From: Astragalus membranaceus | Taxonomy: Eukaryota; Streptophyta; Magnoliopsida; Fabales; Fabaceae | Length of the DNA: 64,000 nt | Direction of reading: 5' to 3' | NCBI GenBank assembly: GCA_039519185.1 | Contig: CM076848.1 | Span: forward strand, 121,596,989 to 121,660,988 | Shown: positions 58,381 to 64,000 of the stretch, one piece after another | How the letters are laid out: the number at the start of each line of letters is the position of its first letter | Position numbering within the stretch: position 1 is the stretch's first letter | Program-made: the position numbers and the translations under genes | Notes under the pieces: model-generated | The model's database searches: none | Told to the model about the DNA's origin: nothing | Seen by the model: the letters and a program-made list of their open reading frames with translations, nothing else

Positions 58381-58401
58381 TGGTCCCCAGTGGAGTCGCC
58401 A
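58381..58401 (-). other. Primer-binding site of element K (tRNA-Arg type)
   Basis: The minus strand reads TGGCGACTCCACTGGGGACC and onward, the primer site reported for Ogre elements (tRNA-Arg). It lies 2 bp from the LTR end CAACA at 58404. It fixes orientation and separates K from the tRNA-Met-primed Tekay elements around it. Confidence 0.85.
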
Positions 58402-58403
58402 GG

Positions 58404-58540
58404 TGTTGCGCCCGAAAAATCCGGTTTGGGACTTTTCGTTTGACAACACGGAAGAAGTTTGGAGCCGCCACCAATATTTTTATTTTAAGACCAAAACATT
58501 GAAAAAAAGTCCTTGAAAAGGCGGATGGTCTTTTGAAAAC
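58404..58540 (-). repeat. 5' LTR of element K, first 137 bp in the window
   Basis: Matches 30832-30969 of K's 3' LTR almost perfectly (TGTTGCGCCCGAAAAATCC ... GGTCTTTTGAAAAC). It is then cut by element H's LTR at 58541; the continuation (GTAGAGATGTAGG in the other LTR) is absent and should reappear beyond the window. Confidence 0.85.
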
Positions 58541-61146
58541 TGTAACACCCGGGTTTTTCTAACATGTAGAAATACCGAAAGTGCACAGATGCGGAAAAAT
58601 TCAGAGGACACAGTTCCTGTTTAAGTTTTGGACATACAAACTTTTTCCGAAATAAAACATAATCGGAAATAACATTACTTCATAAAATAGAAGTTTATCG
58701 GTTCCATACCGAGTGGATTACAATATCCAAGTCCAAATACCAAACAGAAACATAAACGGTTCATATAACTCATAATCAATACAAGTTTATACAACCAATT
58801 AGGACAACAAAAGAACAAAGGAATCAAATGACTAAGTCTTCAGCACCTCCAAGAGTATATCAACTACTCGTGCACCGTAGTCTTCCTTTTTCCCTGCTTC
58901 TCTGAAAAACAACAAATATGGATAGGGTGAGATAACATTATCTCAGTGAGTCCTACCGTGCCCCCTCACTGACACTAGGTTCAATTATTAAACCGTTAAC
59001 AATGTTTAATTAGCTACCATTAGCTATAATCGAAATGCCAAGCAAATCGTGTTCTCTTTTATGTTTTTTATAGCTTAGCTCAACCGACTGCACAACTGCT
59101 AATCCCGGTAGTTATAGCTTAACATCTGCCGACTGCACAACTGCTAATCCCGGCAATGTTAACTTATAATCAATAACTTAGCACAAGCCGACTGCACCAC
59201 TGGTAATCCCGGCAACCCGTGAGTTGACCACGCCAAAACACATTCAGGGCCTAGGTAAGGGGTCATGACTACCCTCCCTAGTATGCTACTTGTCGGGTCG
59301 TCACCCAACGCGATTTATGTATGACAATACATAACGATTTCTCGAGAGTTAGATAATATATATCTTTCCGATCACCAAAGGATCAATCACAATATCTTTT
59401 TAGATAATTTATATCTTATTGATCTATAACCCGTTTTGATGAATTTATAAACATCCGGCATTATAATCATATTGTAATGTATTATTGACTTATAACCCGT
59501 TTTGATGAATCTATAGACATCCGGCATTATAATCATATGCAGTTGATATATATATAAATATATATTCATTCTATCCATCAGACGGTGCACCCACACGTAT
59601 ACTAGGGTTTCGGTTTTTCGATCAGATAGGCTTTCAAAGCTCTTTTTCAAAACCATGAGTTGAACAAGTTCAAAATAAGGTTTTCAGTAAGGCAATTCCT
59701 TTTTAAATGATTGAGAAAGAGATTAGAAAAGGTTCGGGATCAAACGGAGCGACAAAACGAGAAAACGGAAGCCGGTAACAGAACCACACGCACGACCCGT
59801 GCCCAGGGGCGCACGACCCGTGCGTGGTGCACTACTCAGGACCCATCTACCAGAAGGAAACGCACTATCCGTGCCCAGGGGCGCACGACCCGTGCGTCCC
59901 GTTCTATTTCCAATACTTCCAACCCGAAACAGGCGCACAATCCGTGCCCAGGGGCGCACGGTCCGTGCGACCTGTGTCTGTTACCAGAATTTCACGTATT
60001 CCTCAATTTCACTCTCCGTTCTCGTCCAATTCGATTTCTAATTTCAATCACTTGAAATCCAGAAAATTTCCAACTATTCCAGAGTATATATAAAGTGTTT
60101 CATTAAAATTCTCAATAAACCGTAAAACTCCGTTTTAACTCAGAAATCGCTTTTCCGGTTCTAAGTCTTTTGAAAACGAAATGATTGCCTTATCATTTGA
60201 AACAAACACAGTTTTTCAGAATACACGAAAACGTCCCTAATCCGTGAGTAGAACTCACCCGTTGACGAAATCCGAGAGTTGAACCGAGAGACGAGATCGT
60301 CGAACCGAAAACAACGAACTATCCCCGCTAGAAACCGAATTCGAACCCGGACAGTGGCTTCCTTTCTCTCAAACTGAAACAGCACTCAATCTTTCACAAC
60401 TTCTTCCAAGCCAAGATGCAAGCTTGAGACTTCCCCCTCTTAACAGCAAACTGAACATGCAAGAGAAGTGGCAGCTCAAAACTCCATTGTCTTCAACCTT
60501 GGAGCTTCAAGCTTCGAAAATGGAGTAAGGGATAGGAGCAGAATCAGGCTTCAACAATAGGTTCATTGAATTCAGAATTGAAAATGGAGTGGGATGGAAG
60601 AGAAACCACTTACATGCACAAGGATTTGAGATGGGTCCCTCCTTCCTCCTCTTCTCCTCCTCCACGCCTCCTCCTTCTCTTTTCTTTCTTATTTTCAGCT
60701 TTTGCTCCTTTCTTGCTGAAATGAGGGTGACTAAGTGTGGGGGGTGAGGCTGGTCAGGTGGCTATATGGGCTGGGGGTTTAAATGAAGGGGAAAAGACCA
60801 AACTACCCCGAGCCCATTAAGCCATAGGTTAGGTGACAAATTTTTCTCTTCGGCACAAAACTTCTCGATTAATCCGGTTCCGATCCGAAATCACTCAATT
60901 CTTTCGGTTCATGATTAATTATAACCTTCATAATTATAATTTAATAATTAGGGGTGTGAAAAGACAGATTTGCCCTTCGGCTCCAATTCCTCGTTTTACT
61001 ATGAATAGGCCACCCTTTTATGGAGAATAGGTTTTCTTGAAAATTTTCTCGACTATCAATCGCCGAGACGCGACCAATTATTCCTACCAATAATTACTCA
61101 GTCTCCGGCATCATAATACGAGTCTTTAAAAATTTGGGATGTTACA
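58541..61146 (-). repeat. 3' LTR of element H, 2606 bp
   Basis: TGTAACACCCGGGTTTTTC to TTGGGATGTTACA. In element sense: possible donor GGGTGAGTTC (60251-60260), an array of GCACGGGTCGTGC-type palindromes (about 59785-59975) and possible acceptor GTTTTTCAG (58902-58910). Also visible is a repeat around TGATGAATYTATARACATCCGGCATTATAATCATAT (59436-59470 and 59503-59538) and CCGACTGCACAACTGCTAATCCCGG repeats (59082-59215). No gene; frames at 59711-60093 are by-products of the array. Confidence 0.9.
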
Positions 61147-61196
61147 ATCACCCCAACTTTTTAAAAATTTTGTCCTCAAAATTGACTAGACGTACC

Positions 61197-61916
61197 TCAA
61201 TTGAAGAGATATGGATATCGGGTCCGCATGTCATCTTCAAGCTCCCAGGTAGCCTCCTCGATTGAGAATCCGTCCCAGACCACTTTGACAATCGGAATAG
61301 TCCTAGAACGCAGAGTCTTCACACCACGCTCTAAGATATAACTAGGATAAGGTTGAAATGACAAATCTGGTCGCAGGTCAATGGCATCAACACTCAACGG
61401 TTGATGCAGATCGGGAACATATTTCCTCAACTGAGACACGTGGAACACATCATGGAGGTTTGATAGGGCCGGAGACAATGCGAGGCGATAGGCAACTGGC
61501 CCAATCCGCTCGATGATTTGGAAAGGTCCAACATATCGAGGACTAAGCTTCTTCGCTCGCAAGGCTCTTCCAGTGCCTATGGTTGGAGAAACTTTCAAGA
61601 ACACATGATCACCAACCTCAAACTCCAACGGTCTCCTTCGGTTGTCAGCGTAGCTCTTTTGCCGACTCTGAGCAACCTTCATCCTTTCTCGAATTAACTT
61701 GATCTTCTCAGTAGTTTCCCGAATCATATCGGATCCCAAAAACTTATCTTCACCAATCTCCCACCAACACAACGGAGTTCTACACTTCCTACCATAAAGT
61801 GCTTCAAATGGTGCCATTCCAATGCTGGAGTGGTAACTGTTGTTGTAGGAGAATTCGACCACCAGTCTGAGGATGATAAGCAGTGCTAACCAGCACCCTT
61901 GTTCCCAAAGCTTCAT
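61197..61916 (-). pseudogene. Element H integrase C-terminal part with GPY/F and chromodomain-like tail
   Basis: A 239-residue frame. After an out-of-frame lead of about 18 residues it runs VEFSYNNSYHSSIGMAPFEALYG, then KLSPRYVGPFQI (GPY/F) and ends in PIVKVVWDGFSIEEATWELE, the Tekay-type tail. Upstream integrase is in another frame because of a deletion near 61855-61862. Confidence 0.88.
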
Positions 61917-62880
61917 TCAATGCTCTCCAGAACCTGGAAGTAAACTTGGGATCTCGGTCTGACACAATGCTCGTTGGGACTCCATGCAGTCTGATAATGT
62001 TCCTCACATATTCATCTGCTAACTTGGAAACCTTATAAGTCGAGCGAACGGGAATAAAGTGAGCGGATTTAGTCAATCGGTCCACTACTACCCAAATAGA
62101 ATCATTGCCTGCCTGTGACCTCGGCAAACCCATGACGAAGTCCATTGAGATATCTTCCCACTTCCAAACTGGTACATCTAGCGGTTGTAACTGACCGTCC
62201 GGTCTTCGGTGTTCCGCCTTAACCTTCTGACAAGTTAAGCACCGAGAAACAAATTCTGCAACCTCGGTCTTCATCCCAGGCCACCAATAAATTAACTTCA
62301 AGTCTCGGTACATCTTGGTGGATCCCGGATGTACAGAGTACTGACTCCTATGAGCTTCTTCCAATACTTGCCTTTTGATGTCATCATCATCGGGAACACA
62401 AATCCTCGCATTAAAGCAAATCATGCCATCACTATCCTCAGTGAAATCTGGCGATCCTCTTTGAGACTGTAAATTCATATCAGTTTCTTGAGCTACACGG
62501 ATTTGTTCCCTTAGCACACTGGCTGTCCGTATATGCCGCAATACTATGCGGTCCCTCTTTCTTGCTACCTTGAGCTTCAAGTCTCGGAATGACTCCAACA
62601 AAGCCATCTCGTGAACCATTAACCTTGCCGTGTGGATGGACTTCCTGCTCAGAGCATCTGCTACCACATTGGCTTTCCCAGGGTGATATTTCAATTCGAA
62701 GTCATAGTCCTTCAAAAATTCAGTCCACCTTCTCTGTCTGTTATTCAACTCCTTTTGGTCAAATAGATATTTCAAGCTCTTGTGATCACTAAAAACCTCG
62801 AAACGAGAACCGTAAAGGTAATGCCTCCAAATTTTCAGTGCAAACACAATAGCCGTCATGAGTTGGGTAATTCCGTTCAT
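61804..62880 (-). pseudogene. Element H RNase H C-terminal part and integrase N-terminal/core
   Basis: A 358-residue frame. It has RNase H motifs SDHKSLKYLF and VVADALS, the HHCC finger (HRSQYSVHPG...CLTCQ), first Asp (MDFVMGLP) and second Asp (SDRDPKF). Just after TAYHPQT it leaves the homologous frame: about 33 residues including the catalytic Glu are deleted relative to B. At its start, near 62865, a deletion between the HERNYPTHD and AIVFALKIW blocks also shifts the frame. Confidence 0.88.
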
Positions 62881-62923
62881 GCGTCTTCAATTGCCTCGAT
62901 GCATAGGCCACAACATGTTGATT

Positions 62924-63607
62924 CTACATGAGAACGCATCCTAAACCCTTCCCAGATGCATCACTGTAAATCTGAAATCCCAATGACGGATCTGGAAGAA
63001 TTAGGATTGGGGTTTCTTTCAATCCAAGGAAGCACTCTCCACAATCGGTATCCCAAGTAAACGGTTGGCCCTTGCGGGTTAGCCGAGTAAGCGGAAGTAC
63101 CCATTGTGAAAAACCTTCAATGAATCTTCTATAGTAACCAGCTAAACCCAGAAAGCTTCTGATCTCTGTCACAGACGTCGGCCGTTCCCAATTCAACACT
63201 GCTTCCACCTTGCTAGGATCAACTGCAACCCCTTCTTGGGAAATCACATGACCCAAGAACTTTACTTCCGACATCCAAAAGTCACACTTTGACGGTTTAG
63301 CATAGAGTTTCTTTTCTCGGAGTACTCCTAGAACAAAGCGGAGATGCTGAGCATGCTCCTCAGCTGACTTTGAGTAAACCAAGATATCATCAATAAAGAC
63401 GACCACAAACTGATCTAGGTAGGAATGAAATACTCTATTCATATAGTCCATGAATACGGCTGGAGCGTTAGTCAATCCGAAGGGCATCACCACAAACTCG
63501 TAGTGTCCGTACCTCGTACGAAAAACAGTCTTTGGAATGTCTAAGGCTCTTACCCTGATTTGATGGTATCCTGACCTTAGATCAATTTTGGAGAAAACTT
63601 TAGCACC
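62924..63607 (-). pseudogene. Element H RT palm, connection and RNase H start
   Basis: The frame from 63493 covers MPFGLTNAP, FIDDILVYSK, FLGHVIS, SFLGLAGYYRRF and YSDASGKGLGCVLM and then meets TAG (62924-62926), where relatives have Gln. The 63494-63607 stretch appears to continue upstream to a TGA at 63608-63610. The RT active site itself is intact. Confidence 0.88.
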
Positions 63608-63997
63608 TCAAAGTTGGTCAAGTAGGTCATCTATCCTTGGTAATGGATATTTGTTCTTGATAGTGATTTTATTCAGCTGACGGTAGTCTATGCATAATCT
63701 CATGCTTCCGTCCTTCTTCTTGACTAGCAATACCGGAGCACCCCATGGAGAAGCACTCGGTCGAATAAACTTCTTGGAAATTAATTCCTCAAGTTGGGAC
63801 TTCAATTCCTTCAGTTCGAGAGGAGACATCCTATAAGGTGCTATGGATATTGGCCCTGTACCAGGCGCCAAATCTATAGAGAATTCTACCTCTCGTTCTG
63901 GAGGTAAAGAGGAGACTTCCTCGGGAAAAACATCTAAGAATTCATTAACAACTTGAGTAGATGATAAATCCAAATCATCTTCAGTTGATGCAGACAA
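63608..63997 (-). pseudogene. Element H protease-RT linker and RT N-terminus
   Basis: A 129-residue frame with VDFS-like linker text (FPEEVSSLPPEREVEFSIDLAPG), VRPSASPWGAPVLL-type sequence, LCIDYRQLNK and PRIDDLLDQL. It ends at TGA (63608-63610), where relatives have Arg or Val before GAKVFSK; a CGA to TGA change fits cytosine deamination. Gag and protease lie beyond the right edge. Confidence 0.88.
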
Positions 63998-64000
63998 AAT

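Larger units (their letters stand above)
54661..58403 (-). other. Element K internal region, 5' part, non-coding, with a MITE
   Basis: Lies between element I's duplication and K's LTR. It starts in element sense with the primer site (58381-58401), followed by about 4 kb lacking any gag or ORF1-like frame. It holds a MITE (55603-55927), T-rich stretches with repeated GAGCAGCTTTCTTTTTT (55183-55250), and GAATGCGAATGAATGAATGTG-type simple repeats (56930-57040). The segment 57700-58000 reads like a conserved leader without coding potential. No gene is supported. Confidence 0.75.
30832..58540 (-). mobile_element. Element K: Ogre/Tat-like large non-coding LTR retrotransposon, with nested insertions
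   Basis: The 3' LTR is 30832-34752 and the 5' LTR starts at 58404 and is cut by element H at 58541. The inner edges are a purine tract (34753-34769, AAATAAAGAGGGGCAGC on the minus strand) and a tRNA-Arg-type primer site (58381-58401). The LTR start TGTCATACCCCAATTTTTTCC and the primer site match Ogre/Tat elements as I know them. With J, I and the TSD copies removed the internal region is about 6.8 kb. It has no gag, protease, RT or integrase frame that I can recognise on either strand. This fits a large retrotransposon derivative mobilised in trans. Confidence 0.8.
58541..64000 (-). mobile_element. Element H: Tekay/Del-type retrotransposon, decayed, runs off the window
   Basis: 3' LTR 58541-61146, purine tract (61147-61163) and a minus-strand polyprotein from 61197 to the right edge. 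The gene contains two nonsense codons, a frameshift and a deletion in the integrase. H inserted into K's 5' LTR. Its LTR family equals solo LTR C and LTR G. The 5' LTR and the target duplication partner are outside the window. Confidence 0.9.

Noticed and set aside
59711..60093. Three overlapping frames with RTTRAQGRTTRA- or PRGARPV-type repeats
   Set aside because: By-products of the GCACGGGTCGTGC palindrome array in element H's LTR.
60401..61010. Possible host gene exon with leader in the CT-rich region near 60640-60700
   Set aside because: It lies inside element H's LTR and resembles the CT/GA-rich leader part of other LTRs here; no coding homology seen.

Overview
The window is plant nuclear heterochromatin. 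I find no host gene, rRNA, tRNA or CRISPR array. Essentially every base belongs to nested LTR retrotransposons. The organism is probably a dicot with a large genome, tentatively a papilionoid legume. The clues are an Ogre/Tat-type element (tRNA-Arg primer site), Tekay/Del chromoviruses, an Athila-type element, and a foldback MITE with a GGGTTAAATATGTTTTTAG end that I associate with legumes. The species call is inference.

Layout, from oldest host to youngest insertion. (1) Left half: an Athila-type element (E, minus strand) fills 1-4964 and 28896-29385 and sits in an older Tekay reverse-transcriptase fragment (F, 29386-29847). E's 5' LTR is split by a complete Tekay element (B, 4965-28890, minus, TSD TGTGT). 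B's two LTRs are in turn hit by solo LTR C (5633-7960, TSD CATAT), complete element A (8838-18525, TSD ACACA) and solo LTR D (25440-28044, TSD CCCAA). (2) Right half: F is cut at 29848 by an LTR (G) of the same family as C and H. G is entered by K (from 30832), an Ogre-like element with 3.9 kb LTRs and no visible coding capacity. K's internal region carries complete element J (36026-45007, TSD GAGCG), non-coding element I (46805-54655, TSD TTTGG) and a MITE (about 55603-55927). K's 5' LTR is cut by H (58541 to beyond 64000).

Coding content is gag-pro-RT-RNaseH-integrase polyprotein only. B is one uninterrupted 1456-residue frame but carries substitutions in a conserved RT motif. A is broken by one inserted base in the integrase. 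J is one open frame of 1213 residues that lacks the whole RNase H domain. E, F and H are decayed.

The most unusual signals are in the non-coding parts of the LTRs. Each family carries its own array of short GC-rich palindromes. The arrays lie inside what looks like an LTR-contained leader intron (AG|GTAAGG donor, TGCAG acceptor). Downstream of the acceptor the A/B/D/I/J families share a conserved module with a hairpin and a 10-nt copy of the tRNA-iMet 3' end, which is complementary to the element's own primer-binding site. Upstream, a perfect 9-bp hairpin with Site II-like motifs lies near a telo-box-like motif. K and I are large non-autonomous derivatives that appear to depend on coding relatives.
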